From RSA11 sp965652565 (GTDB lineage Bacteria; Actinomycetota; Thermoleophilia; Solirubrobacterales; 70-9): a stretch of 19,338 nucleotides of DNA. The position numbers and the translations under genes are program-made. Location of the stretch: positions 1 through 19,338 of the forward strand of contig CBFGWL010000060.1 of assembly GCA_965652565.1 (NCBI GenBank), given 5' to 3'. The notes under the pieces were generated by a model, which was not told where the DNA came from, did no database searches, and saw only the letters and a list, made by a program, of their open reading frames with translations. Numbering within the stretch: position 1 is the stretch's first letter; each line of letters opens with the position of its first letter. Below, in pieces: positions 12,698 through 19,338 of this stretch.

Positions 12698-13675
12698 TCA
12701 GATGAGCTCGGCGACGGCCGTGAGCGCCTCGTCGAAGCCCTGACCCGGGATGCCTCCGATGCACGGCGAGGTCGCGCCCGCGGCCTGGTACTCGGCGACC
12801 TTGGCGCGGACGTCGGCCGCTGTGCCGATGCCGGCCAGCGAGCCGAGGAGCTCGTTCGAGAGACCAGCCATCGCACGCTGCGTGTCGCCCGCCGCCATGC
12901 CCTCGTCGAAGGCCGCGAGGTCGTCGCCGAACCCGGAGCGCTCGAGCATCCGGCGGTAGAACGGCAGCGAGGCGTAAGGGATGAGGTCGCGGCGGAAGGC
13001 GTCGCGGGCCGCGTCGGCGTCGTCGGCGACGGCGGTGGGCACCGCAGCGACCACGTCGAAGCCGGCGAGCTCCTTGCCCGCGGCTTCTCGGCCCTCCGCG
13101 ACCGAAGGGATCACCGTCTCCCGGATGTAGTCCGGGTTGCAGAGCCAGAGCATCACGCCATCCGCGATCTCGCCCGCGAGCCGCAGCATGTTCGGCGAGA
13201 GGGCGGCGACGTAGATGGGCAGGTCGGGCCGCGGCGGGTAGCCGAGGAAGGTGAAGCGCGATCGGAAGAACTCGCCGCCCTCGGGCGGCGTCTCGCCGCG
13301 CAGGATCGCGCGCACGATTCCGACGTACTCGCGCATCTGCTGCACGGGCTTCGTGATCTCCGCGTCGAACCAGTTCTCGACCGTGACCCGGTGGGAGACG
13401 CCCAGCCCCAGGACCATGCGCCCACCGGAGATCTCGTCGATCGTCGCGGCGGTCTGCGCGGTGGAGGCCGGGGTGCGCGAGAAGATCGGCAGGACCCCCG
13501 TGCCGAGCCGGATGCGCTCGGTCACGGTCGCGTAGCGGGTCAGCAGCGTGAGCGAGTCGCGGGCCGCGATGTGGGTGACGTACACCGACTCGTAACCGAG
13601 CTCCTCGGCGTGGCGCACGCGCGCGAGGGCCGCGTCGAGTGAGCGGCCCGCGCCGATGAAGGCCCCGATCGCCAT
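12698..13675 (-). CDS. LLM class (F420-type) flavin-dependent oxidoreductase
   Basis: A 325-residue luciferase-like TIM-barrel oxidoreductase, cytosolic. Family motifs are: the N-terminal strand IGAFIGAGRSLDAALARVRHAEELGYESVYVTH, LTLLTRYATVTERIRLGTGVLPIFSRTPASTAQTAATIDEISGGRMVLGLGVSH (the hallmark R-x-x-LGTGV...P...A...A-x-x-D...GR-x-x-LG-x-G block, about 44-95), then PIYVAALSPNMLRLAGEIADGVMLW. In actinobacteria such proteins usually bind F420 rather than FMN (inference). The substrate is unknown. The ATG at 13675 has no Shine-Dalgarno and follows a TAGGAT box by 6 bases, so it is probably leaderless. It lies 49 bp downstream of the FAD oxidoreductase gene on the same strand. Confidence 0.92.
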   Translation of the reverse strand: MAIGAFIGAGRSLDAALARVRHAEELGYESVYVTHIAARDSLTLLTRYATVTERIRLGTGVLPIFSRTPASTAQTAATIDEISGGRMVLGLGVSHRVTVENWFDAEITKPVQQMREYVGIVRAILRGETPPEGGEFFRSRFTFLGYPPRPDLPIYVAALSPNMLRLAGEIADGVMLWLCNPDYIRETVIPSVAEGREAAGKELAGFDVVAAVPTAVADDADAARDAFRRDLIPYASLPFYRRMLERSGFGDDLAAFDEGMAAGDTQRAMAGLSNELLGSLAGIGTAADVRAKVAEYQAAGATSPCIGGIPGQGFDEALTAVAELI

Positions 13676-13681
13676 GGGCGC

Positions 13682-13687
13682 ATCCTA
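13682..13687 (-). promoter_or_regulatory. Candidate -10 box (TAGGAT) for the leaderless LLM oxidoreductase gene
   Basis: On the minus strand TAGGAT ends exactly 6 bases before the ATG at 13675, so transcription would begin at the start codon. No ribosome-binding site lies between. Confidence 0.55.
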
Positions 13688-13724
13688 TGCCGACCCCGCG
13701 CCCCGCCGCTGTTGCGCGCCGCGC

Positions 13725-15170
13725 CTAGCTGTCGAAGCCGAGCCCGAGCCGGTCGAGCAGGCGCAGCCAGAGGCCGCGTTTCCCGCCACGGCGGTCAGCG
13801 GCGTCGAGGCGGTTGCGCGTGAACTCGATCACCGCCCAGCGCAGCGGCTCGGGCGGGAAGGGGAGGGGACGCGAGCGGAAGGCGCGCAGCCGGGTCGCTT
13901 CCGTGTCGCGCCCGTCGAGCAGATCGAGTGCCAGGGTGGCGCCGAAGCGGCTCGCGCCGACCCCGAGCCCGGTGTGGCCGACCGTGTAGGCGACACGGCC
14001 GCCGAGAGCCGTGCCCGTGAAGGCGAAGAACCGCGAGCACGTGTCGATCGCGCCGCCCCAGCGATGGCTGAAGCGCACGCCCTCGAGCTGCGGGAACGTC
14101 TCGAAGAAGTGCTTGGCGAGCGCGGCGAAGGTCTCCTCGCGCTGCTCGAGCTCGGGCGCCACCCGGCTGCCGAAGTGGTAGATGGCGTCGTAGCCGCCCC
14201 ACAGGAGACGGTCATCGGCGGTGAGCCGGTAGTAGTGAAACTGGTTGGCCGCGTCGGAGAGCCCCTGACGCCGCTCCCAGCGAAGTGCGGCGCGCTGCTC
14301 CGCGGTGAGCGGCTCGGTCATCAGCACGTAGTCGTAGACCGGCACAACGCGGCGGCGGATGGCCGGCACGAGGCCGCGGAACGCGCTGGTGGCGAGCAGC
14401 ACCCGGTCCGCCCGCACGCGCGCGCGGGGCGTGCGCAGCACGGCGCCGGCGCCCTCGTCCTCGATCGCGTCGACCTTCGTGTTCTCGTAGATGCGGACGC
14501 CGGCCTCTTTCGCCACGCGCTGCAGGCCCCAGCACAGCCGCGCCGGATCGACCAGACCCGAGCCCGAGCGCAGCCAAAGCCCGCCCTGGTAGAGCGGCGA
14601 GGCCACCTCGGCGCGCATCGCCTCGCCGTCGAGCAGCTCGGCGTCGTGTCCGAGGGCGCGCATCGCCTCCGCCTCCTCCGCCAGCCACTCCACCTCGTGC
14701 GGTGCCAGCGCCACGGTGATGTCGCCGTTGAGCTCCAACGCACAGTCGATCCCGTGCCGCTCGATCGTGTCGACGATCGCGGCGAAGCTCTCCAGCCCGA
14801 GCCGCTCGAGCGCGGGCATCTCGTCGGGGAAGCGCGACATGCCGTTCGCGATGCCGTGGGTGAGTGACGACGAGAGAAAGCCGCCGTTGCGGCCGCTCGC
14901 GGCGGAGGCGATGCGCGCGCCCTCGAGCAGGACCACGTCGCGCTCGGGATCGCGCTGTTTCGCGACGACGGCCGCCCACAAGCCGCTCAGCCCACCGCCG
15001 ACGACCGCGAGCGCCGTCCGCTCGTCGCGCTCGAGTTGCGGCTCCGGCGCTGGCCGCGCGTCGGTGTCGAGCCAGAACGGCTGTGGCTTCGCGTCGGCGT
15101 AGGCGGCGCGATGCCACGGCTGCGGTGGCTCGTCCGTCCACGGCCACGTGCGGTTCGCTGCGCTCGCCAT
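13725..15170 (-). CDS. FAD-dependent amine/amino-acid oxidoreductase (DAO superfamily, PuuB/OrdL-like)
   Basis: A 481-residue flavoprotein. A 50-residue N-terminal segment (WPWTDEPPQPWHRAAYADAKPQPFWLDT) is typical of the gamma-glutamylputrescine oxidase-like group. The dinucleotide-binding motif AVVGGGLSGLWAA is at ~55-67, followed by VVLLEGARIASAASGRNGGFLSSSLTHG, the family's 'ASGRNGG' FAD loop. The C-terminal FAD contact is RVAYTVGHTGLGVGASRFGATLALDLL. It would oxidise an amine or amino acid, giving H2O2 or passing electrons on; the substrate is not evident. It starts at ATG 15170 with a TAGGAT box 9 bases upstream and is divergent from the glycoside hydrolase gene (102-bp gap). The LLM oxidoreductase gene follows on the same strand. 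Confidence 0.9.
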   Translation of the reverse strand: MASAANRTWPWTDEPPQPWHRAAYADAKPQPFWLDTDARPAPEPQLERDERTALAVVGGGLSGLWAAVVAKQRDPERDVVLLEGARIASAASGRNGGFLSSSLTHGIANGMSRFPDEMPALERLGLESFAAIVDTIERHGIDCALELNGDITVALAPHEVEWLAEEAEAMRALGHDAELLDGEAMRAEVASPLYQGGLWLRSGSGLVDPARLCWGLQRVAKEAGVRIYENTKVDAIEDEGAGAVLRTPRARVRADRVLLATSAFRGLVPAIRRRVVPVYDYVLMTEPLTAEQRAALRWERRQGLSDAANQFHYYRLTADDRLLWGGYDAIYHFGSRVAPELEQREETFAALAKHFFETFPQLEGVRFSHRWGGAIDTCSRFFAFTGTALGGRVAYTVGHTGLGVGASRFGATLALDLLDGRDTEATRLRAFRSRPLPFPPEPLRWAVIEFTRNRLDAADRRGGKRGLWLRLLDRLGLGFDS

Positions 15171-15179
15171 GCCCGCCGC

Positions 15180-15185
15180 ATCCTA
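15180..15185 (-). promoter_or_regulatory. Candidate -10 box (TAGGAT) of the FAD oxidoreductase gene
   Basis: On the minus strand TAGGAT lies 9 bases before the ATG at 15170, giving a leader of at most a few bases. No Shine-Dalgarno is present in that gap. Confidence 0.5.
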
Positions 15186-15227
15186 CGCGCGCGTACGAGA
15201 ACCGGCGCACGAGCGCATCCGCGTACT

Positions 15228-15233
15228 TATGCT
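15228..15233 (+). promoter_or_regulatory. Candidate -10 box (TATGCT) of the glycoside hydrolase gene
   Basis: TATGCT lies 39 bases before the ATG at 15273, in the 102-bp gap shared with the divergent FAD oxidoreductase gene. No -35 is evident. Confidence 0.35.
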
Positions 15234-15272
15234 CGCGGGCGGACTTAGGGGACCAGGGGACATGGAGGTCGC

Positions 15273-16754
15273 ATGAGACGATCAGTGGTCAGCAGGGGTG
15301 CCGCGCTCAGCACGGTGCTCGTGGCGCTCGCGCTCTGCTCGGCGCCCGCAGTGGCGCAGCAGTACAACGCGCCCGATCCGGGCGGGAACGAGGCCGCCGT
15401 GGTGCCGACGCCGCCGCCGAACAAGCTGTTCGGACTCAACGAGAGCATCGCGGGCGGCTCGTTCGGTCACGGCCCCGGGACGTACGCGACCATCTCGCAA
15501 CTCGCCGGTGCCAACACGATCCGCACGCAGATCGACTGGCGGATCGCCGAGCCGGCGCAGGACGAGTGGGCCGAGTGGGCCTGGGAGATGTGGGAGCACG
15601 TCTACCACTCCGCGTCCGCCGCGGGCCTGCGCCCGATCTTCGTCGTCGGCATGGCGCCGACCTGGGCGCGCGACCCCGAGTACCAGAGCTGCACGGGCCT
15701 GCACCTCGCCTGCCGCTATCCGCCCTCGCGCGGCATGTACGACGAGTGGATGGAGTTCATCAACGAGGTCGTGACGCGGTTCCCCTGGGCGATCATCCAG
15801 GTCTGGAACGAGCCGAACCTGGAGCCGTGGTGGCAGCCTGAGCCCGACCCCAAGCGCTACGCCGAGCTCCTCTACTGGGCGCACTACACGGCCAAGCGCA
15901 TCAACCCGGATGTCCCGGTGATCGCGGGTGGGATCGCCAACAACCAGGACGGCAACGGCGGCATGCCGATCCGGGAGTTCCTCGAGGAGGCCTACAACGC
16001 GCCCGAGCCGTACCGGTTCGGGGAGAGCATGGACCTGCTCGGCGTCAACATGTTCCCCTACTCGGACAAGTTCGGGAAGAACACGCTGCTCGCCAAGTCG
16101 TTCCAGGACATCCGCGACGTCCAGGCCGCGGCGGGGGACGACACCAAGATCCTGATCACGGAGACCGGGATCGGCTCAGGTAAGCCCTGGCCCTTCAACG
16201 AGAAGCAGCAGGCGCGTGCCTCGATGCGCCTCTACCAGCGCCTGATCACGATGCAGGACGTCGCCGGCGTGGTCTTCCACCGGCTCATCGAGCCCGGGGA
16301 GCGCGGCGAGACGCCGGCCGCTGCCCGGGAGTGGGGATTCGCCTGGACGCGGTACGTGCCCGACGACCCGGTGATCCCGCCCAAGCCCGTCTACTGCCTG
16401 TTCGCCGAGCACGCCGGCAACTTCTACCCGCCCTGCCTCGAGACCACGATCGCCAAGGGGCCGAAGAAGGGGGCCAAGGTGAAGGCGGGCAAGAAGGTCG
16501 TCTTCAAGTTCAAGGCGCCCAGCCTCGACGCGAAGTTCCGCTGCTCGCTCGACCGCAAGAAGCTGCGGCCGTGCAAGCGCAAGCTGAACGCCGGCAAGAA
16601 GCTCAAGCCGGGTAAGCACGTGCTGTACGTCCGGGCGGTCGACCGCAACGGGAACGCCGGCCCGAAGCTCAAGCACAAGTTCGCCGTCAAGAAGGCGAAG
16701 AAGGCCAAGAAGAAGCAGGCCAAGAAGAAGAAGGGGAAGAAGAAGCGCCGCTAG
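15273..16754 (+). CDS. Secreted clan-A-like glycoside hydrolase with Ig-like domain and Lys-rich tail
   Basis: A 493-residue exported protein. The signal peptide is MRRSVVSRGAALSTVLVALA... with cleavage near AVA-QQ (~28). Residues ~50-370 form a TIM-barrel glycosidase-like domain: the acid/base is likely E180 in QVWNEPN and the nucleophile E297 in ILITETG, the arrangement of clan GH-A (GH5/GH39-like). The exact family and substrate cannot be set. Residues ~393-468 are an Ig-like module with FRCSLDRKKLRPC (one Cys pair) and HVLYVRAVDRNGNAGP, a module I associate with Thermoleophilia surface proteins. The C-terminus (~469-493) is almost pure Lys/Ala/Arg, perhaps binding acidic cell-wall polymers. 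Start ATG 15273 has GGAGG (15262-15266) upstream. Its 3' end is 10 bp from the convergent unknown gene. Confidence 0.85.
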   Translation: MRRSVVSRGAALSTVLVALALCSAPAVAQQYNAPDPGGNEAAVVPTPPPNKLFGLNESIAGGSFGHGPGTYATISQLAGANTIRTQIDWRIAEPAQDEWAEWAWEMWEHVYHSASAAGLRPIFVVGMAPTWARDPEYQSCTGLHLACRYPPSRGMYDEWMEFINEVVTRFPWAIIQVWNEPNLEPWWQPEPDPKRYAELLYWAHYTAKRINPDVPVIAGGIANNQDGNGGMPIREFLEEAYNAPEPYRFGESMDLLGVNMFPYSDKFGKNTLLAKSFQDIRDVQAAAGDDTKILITETGIGSGKPWPFNEKQQARASMRLYQRLITMQDVAGVVFHRLIEPGERGETPAAAREWGFAWTRYVPDDPVIPPKPVYCLFAEHAGNFYPPCLETTIAKGPKKGAKVKAGKKVVFKFKAPSLDAKFRCSLDRKKLRPCKRKLNAGKKLKPGKHVLYVRAVDRNGNAGPKLKHKFAVKKAKKAKKKQAKKKKGKKKRR

Positions 16755-16764
16755 GCCGCGGGGC

Positions 16765-17367
16765 TCAGTGCGCCTCGCCCGGCGCGTGCGCGGGCGGGCG
16801 GGACTCCTCGGCCAGCGAGGTGATCTCGAGGACGCCGCGGGACGCGGTCTCGAGGACGTCGACCGCTTCCTCTTCGTGGCGCGCGTAGAGCTCGACCAGG
16901 AGGTGGATGATGATGCGCTCCTCGTCGTGCTTGTGGAAGCGCACGTGGGTGAAGAACTCGCGCGTGCCGGAGTCGCCGAAGGCCGCGTAGGTGAGCGCGT
17001 CAGCGGCCTCGGGGCCCGAGCAGCTCTCGACGAGATCCTGGTCGACGGTCACCGTGCAGGAGGCGACGAACGGTTTGCCGGCGACCATGCGCTCCCAGCG
17101 ATCCTCGACCGCCACGACGCGGCCCTCCTCGATCGTGAGGTGCGGCTGATCGTGCATGCAGTCGAGGCACTGCACAACCGCCTCCTGTACCTCCTCGACG
17201 CGCTCCGCAGCCTCGCCGGTTTCGGGGTCGACGCGGAGAATTGCGTCGTAGTGGACTTGGGCCTCCAGCCGCTGTGACCAGCACCGGTAGCAGCGAAGCC
17301 AGGCGCCTCGCTCGCCTTCCAGCTCCTCGTTCACGCCACTCAGCGTAGCGAGCGTGATCTCGGTCAC
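16765..17367 (-). CDS. Four-cysteine protein of unknown function, downstream of meaA and GNAT
   Basis: A 200-residue soluble, acidic protein that I do not recognise. It has two CxxC pairs, CYRC (26-29) and CLDC (67-70), spaced as a zinc ribbon, with VHYDAILRVDPETGEAAERVEEVQEAVVQ between them. After that comes a predicted alpha/beta region including FVASCTVTVDQDLVESCSG and FTHVRFHKHDEERIIIHLLVELYARHEEEAVDVLE; the His-rich stretch could also bind metal. No signal peptide or membrane segment. It is the last gene of a minus-strand run meaA-GNAT-this gene, 33 bp after the GNAT stop. The start is uncertain: GTG 17367, or GTG 17334 (GAGTGG upstream), eleven codons later; both keep the Cys pairs. Confidence 0.75.
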   Translation of the reverse strand: MTEITLATLSGVNEELEGERGAWLRCYRCWSQRLEAQVHYDAILRVDPETGEAAERVEEVQEAVVQCLDCMHDQPHLTIEEGRVVAVEDRWERMVAGKPFVASCTVTVDQDLVESCSGPEAADALTYAAFGDSGTREFFTHVRFHKHDEERIIIHLLVELYARHEEEAVDVLETASRGVLEITSLAEESRPPAHAPGEAH

Positions 17368-17400
17368 GGGAAAGTTCGCCCGGCCCCGCTGGATCGGGCC

Positions 17401-17976
17401 TCAATCCGCTGTGCGGTACGGGTGCTCGTGGGGGAGGAGCGAGTACATGACCATGTCGCGGCGCCGCCCGGCGACCGGCATGTAGGAGCGCAACAGGCCC
17501 TCCTTGGTGAAGCCCGCGGCGAGCGCCACACGGTGCGAGGCCTCGTTGTCGGGCTCGATGGTCACCTCCACGCGCGCCAGGCGCAGCTCCTCGAACGCGA
17601 ACGCGGTGATCAGGATGAGCGCACGGCGGGCGATGCCGCGCCCGCGCGCCCACGGTGCCACGAAGTAGCCCGAGACGCAGCGGCTCGCCGGCCGGTTGAT
17701 CTCGTGGAGGCTGATCGTCCCGAGCACGGCGCCGTCCTCCTCGTCCGTGATGACGACGTGCAGGTCGGTTCCCGCGGCCACGCCCGCGTGGCCGCGCTGG
17801 ATCCACTCGAGCGCGTGGCTGGGGCGGTAGTCGGCGGGGACGGTCGTGTAGCGCTGGATCTCGGGATCGCGGCACATCTCCACGATCGGGGCGACATCCG
17901 CGTCGGCCGGCAGGCGCAGACGGATGACGCCGTCGGTTAGGCCCTCGACGGGGAAAGCGATCGGACGCGGGCTCAC
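17401..17976 (-). CDS. GNAT acetyltransferase, RimJ/RimL type
   Basis: A 191-residue acetyltransferase. It opens with IRLRLPADADVAPIVEMCRDPEIQRYTTVP, the 'LRL...D...I...D.EI.R' layout of the RimJ/RimL-like group, and has motif A as RCVSGYFVAPWARGRGIARRALILITAFAFEEL (RGRGIA) and motif B as VTIEPDNEASHRVALAAGFTKEGLLR, with the typical N-x-x-S-x-x-x-A-x-x-x-GF. Targets of this group include ribosomal proteins and small amines; none can be named here. The GTG at 17976 is preferred because GGGGG (17979-17983) precedes it on the minus strand and it starts only 7 bp after the meaA stop, which implies coupling. A longer in-frame extension to 18030 would overlap meaA and is Arg-rich noise. Confidence 0.88.
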   Translation of the reverse strand: MSPRPIAFPVEGLTDGVIRLRLPADADVAPIVEMCRDPEIQRYTTVPADYRPSHALEWIQRGHAGVAAGTDLHVVITDEEDGAVLGTISLHEINRPASRCVSGYFVAPWARGRGIARRALILITAFAFEELRLARVEVTIEPDNEASHRVALAAGFTKEGLLRSYMPVAGRRRDMVMYSLLPHEHPYRTAD

Positions 17977-17983
17977 CGGCCCC

Positions 17984-19338
17984 CTACGAGGCCGGCGTGG
18001 CCGCCGAGCTCCGCTCCGCCACAAGCTCAACGATCTCGCCCATGATCCGGTTGATCTCGAAGTCCTTGGGGGTGTACACGCGGGCGACGCCCTCCTCGCG
18101 CAGGCGCTCGGCGTGTGCCGCGGGAATGATGCCGCCCACTACCACCGGGGCGTCGACGCCCCGCTCGCGCAGCATCTGGACCGTCTCGGGGATGAGCTCC
18201 ATGTGCGATCCGGAGAGGATGGAGAGGCCGACGACGTCGACGTCCTCGTCCGCGGCGGAGGCGGCGATCTGCTCGGGCGTGAGCCGGATCCCCTGGTAGA
18301 CGACCTCCATGCCGACGTCGCGCGCGCGGACGGCGATCTGCTCGGCGCCGTTCGAGTGCCCGTCGAGGCCGGGCTTGCCGACCAGGATGCGGATGCGATG
18401 CCCGAGCCGCTCGGAGACCTCCTCGACGCGCTCGCGCACCGCGACGAGCTCCTCGTCGGAGCCGCCGGCCGCCGAGCCGCCGACCCCGGTCGGGGCCCGG
18501 TAGTCGCCGAACGCCTCGCGCAGCGTCTGCGCCCACTCGCCGGTGGTCACGCCCGCCTTCGCGGCGTTGATCGTGGCCGGCATGATGTTGCGGCTCTCGT
18601 CGCGCGCGGCCTCGGCGAGCTCCTCGAGCGCGCGCTCGACCGCGGCGTCGTCGCGCTGCTCGCGCCAGCGCTCGAGCGCCGCCCGGCACTCCTGTTCGAC
18701 CTCCGGGTCGGGGGTGAGGATGCCGCCGTCGGCGCCCGCCGTGAGCGGGGAGGGCTCGGTCTCGGTGAAGACGTTCTGGCCGACGACCTTGATCTCGCCG
18801 CGCTCGATGCGCGCGATGCGCTCGCGATGCGACTCCACGAGCCGAGCCTTCATGTAGGGCACCGCCTCGACCGCGCCGCCGTGCTCGGCGACCACGGCCA
18901 TCTCCTCCTCGGCGCCCTCGCGCAGCTCGGCGACGAGGCCGTCCATCACCTTCGAACCCTCGAAGATGTCGGGGTACTCCAGCAGGTCGGTCTCGAAGGC
19001 GAGGATCTGCTGGATCCGCAGGCTCCACTGCTGATCCCAAGGGCGGGGCAGACCGAGCGCCTCGTTCCAGGCGGGCAGCTGGATCGCCCGGGCCCGCGCG
19101 TCGCGGCCCAGCGTGACCGCCAGCGCCTCGAGCACGATGCGCGGCACGTTGTTCTCGGGCTGTGCCTCCGTGAGGCCCAGCGAGTTGACCTGCACGCCGT
19201 AGCGCAGGCGCAGGAGCTTCTCGTCGGTGACGCCGTAGCGCTCGCGGCCGATCTTGCGCCACAGCTCCGACATCGCACGCAGCTTCGCGTGCTCCTCGAT
19301 GAAGCGCACGCCGGCGTTGACGAAGAACGAGATGCGGC
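17984..19338 (-). CDS. meaA: Ethylmalonyl-CoA mutase (MeaA), 5' end off the window
   Basis: A coenzyme B12-dependent acyl-CoA mutase that, in the ethylmalonyl-CoA pathway, converts (2R)-ethylmalonyl-CoA to (2S)-methylsuccinyl-CoA. The frame is open to the right edge (RISFFVNAGVRFIEEHAKLRAM), so about 451 residues are visible and roughly the first third is missing. The catalytic barrel part includes VNSLGLTEAQPENNVPRIVLEALAVTL, LPAWNEALGLPRPWDQQWSLRIQQILAFETDLLEY. The B12-binding domain (last ~140 residues) has the cobalt-ligand motif DGHSNGAEQIA in GKPGLDGHSNG, VYQGIRLTPEQI, VGLSILSGSHMEL and VVVGGIIP. The DGHSNG signature and QPENN block distinguish MeaA from methylmalonyl-CoA mutase (DGHDRG). 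First gene visible of an operon with GNAT and the four-Cys protein; ccr, which often neighbours meaA in actinobacteria, may lie just outside. Confidence 0.93.
   Translation of the reverse strand, partial: RISFFVNAGVRFIEEHAKLRAMSELWRKIGRERYGVTDEKLLRLRYGVQVNSLGLTEAQPENNVPRIVLEALAVTLGRDARARAIQLPAWNEALGLPRPWDQQWSLRIQQILAFETDLLEYPDIFEGSKVMDGLVAELREGAEEEMAVVAEHGGAVEAVPYMKARLVESHRERIARIERGEIKVVGQNVFTETEPSPLTAGADGGILTPDPEVEQECRAALERWREQRDDAAVERALEELAEAARDESRNIMPATINAAKAGVTTGEWAQTLREAFGDYRAPTGVGGSAAGGSDEELVAVRERVEEVSERLGHRIRILVGKPGLDGHSNGAEQIAVRARDVGMEVVYQGIRLTPEQIAASAADEDVDVVGLSILSGSHMELIPETVQMLRERGVDAPVVVGGIIPAAHAERLREEGVARVYTPKDFEINRIMGEIVELVAERSSAATPAS

Noticed and set aside
1..19338. tRNA, rRNA, CRISPR arrays, prophage or classical IS genes
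   Set aside because: No T-loop/anticodon arrangement, spaced direct-repeat array, integrase or transposase motif was found on either strand by eye; a covariance-model scan would be the decisive test for RNAs.

Overview
The window is about 19.3 kb of very GC-rich DNA with dense short-spaced genes, strong third-position G/C and frequent GTG/TTG starts. It looks like an actinobacterial chromosome. Three features point to the class Thermoleophilia (Solirubrobacterales/Gaiellales-like): a secreted protein ending in a 'CSLD...C' Ig-like domain plus an extreme Lys-rich tail, an F420-type luciferase-like oxidoreductase, and GTP-dependent PEP carboxykinase. This placement is an inference from protein style, not a phylogeny. 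I saw no rRNA, tRNA, CRISPR array, transposase or phage gene, and no stretch above 300 bp lacks a gene.

Layout. 1-1152: 3' part of pckG (+), followed by a strong hairpin terminator. 1314-2990: CBS/DRTGG-containing family II pyrophosphatase (-). 3029-4042: AbiEi-type HTH plus DUF559 endonuclease-like gene (-), sitting exactly between two inverted ~57-bp repeats; a third copy lies at 1197-1253. 4177-5226: malyl-CoA lyase (-). 5382-5828: GNAT (+). 5964-7172: acyl-CoA dehydrogenase (+). 7284-7805: lipoprotein. 7830-8192: small unknown protein. 8285-9451: eRF1-like (baeRF-type) protein, overlapping an amidase at 9445-10611. 10680-11207: MaoC-like hydratase (+). 11370-12659: secreted eight-repeat ELWxTNG protein, bracketed by a 15-bp direct repeat. 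12698-13675 and 13725-15170: LLM flavin oxidoreductase and FAD oxidoreductase (-). 15273-16754: secreted clan-A-like glycoside hydrolase (+). 16765-19338: operon (-) of meaA (5' end off the window), a GNAT and a four-Cys protein.

How the genes fit together. Malyl-CoA lyase, a possible methylsuccinyl-CoA dehydrogenase, a MaoC hydratase (likely mesaconyl-CoA hydratase) and an ethylmalonyl-CoA mutase (MeaA) are four steps of the ethylmalonyl-CoA pathway, which assimilates acetyl-CoA to glyoxylate, malate and succinyl-CoA without isocitrate lyase. PEP carboxykinase links the resulting C4 acids to gluconeogenesis. The key reductase/carboxylase Ccr is not in the window and would be expected beyond the right edge.

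The most unusual signal is the conserved ~57-bp repeat, present three times within 3 kb and framing the DUF559 gene as terminal inverted repeats of a 1146-bp unit. It could be a small undescribed mobile cassette or a lineage-specific REP-like intergenic repeat. A second theme is a recurring TAGGAT/TAGGGT -10-like box, in several cases so close to the start codon that leaderless transcription is likely.
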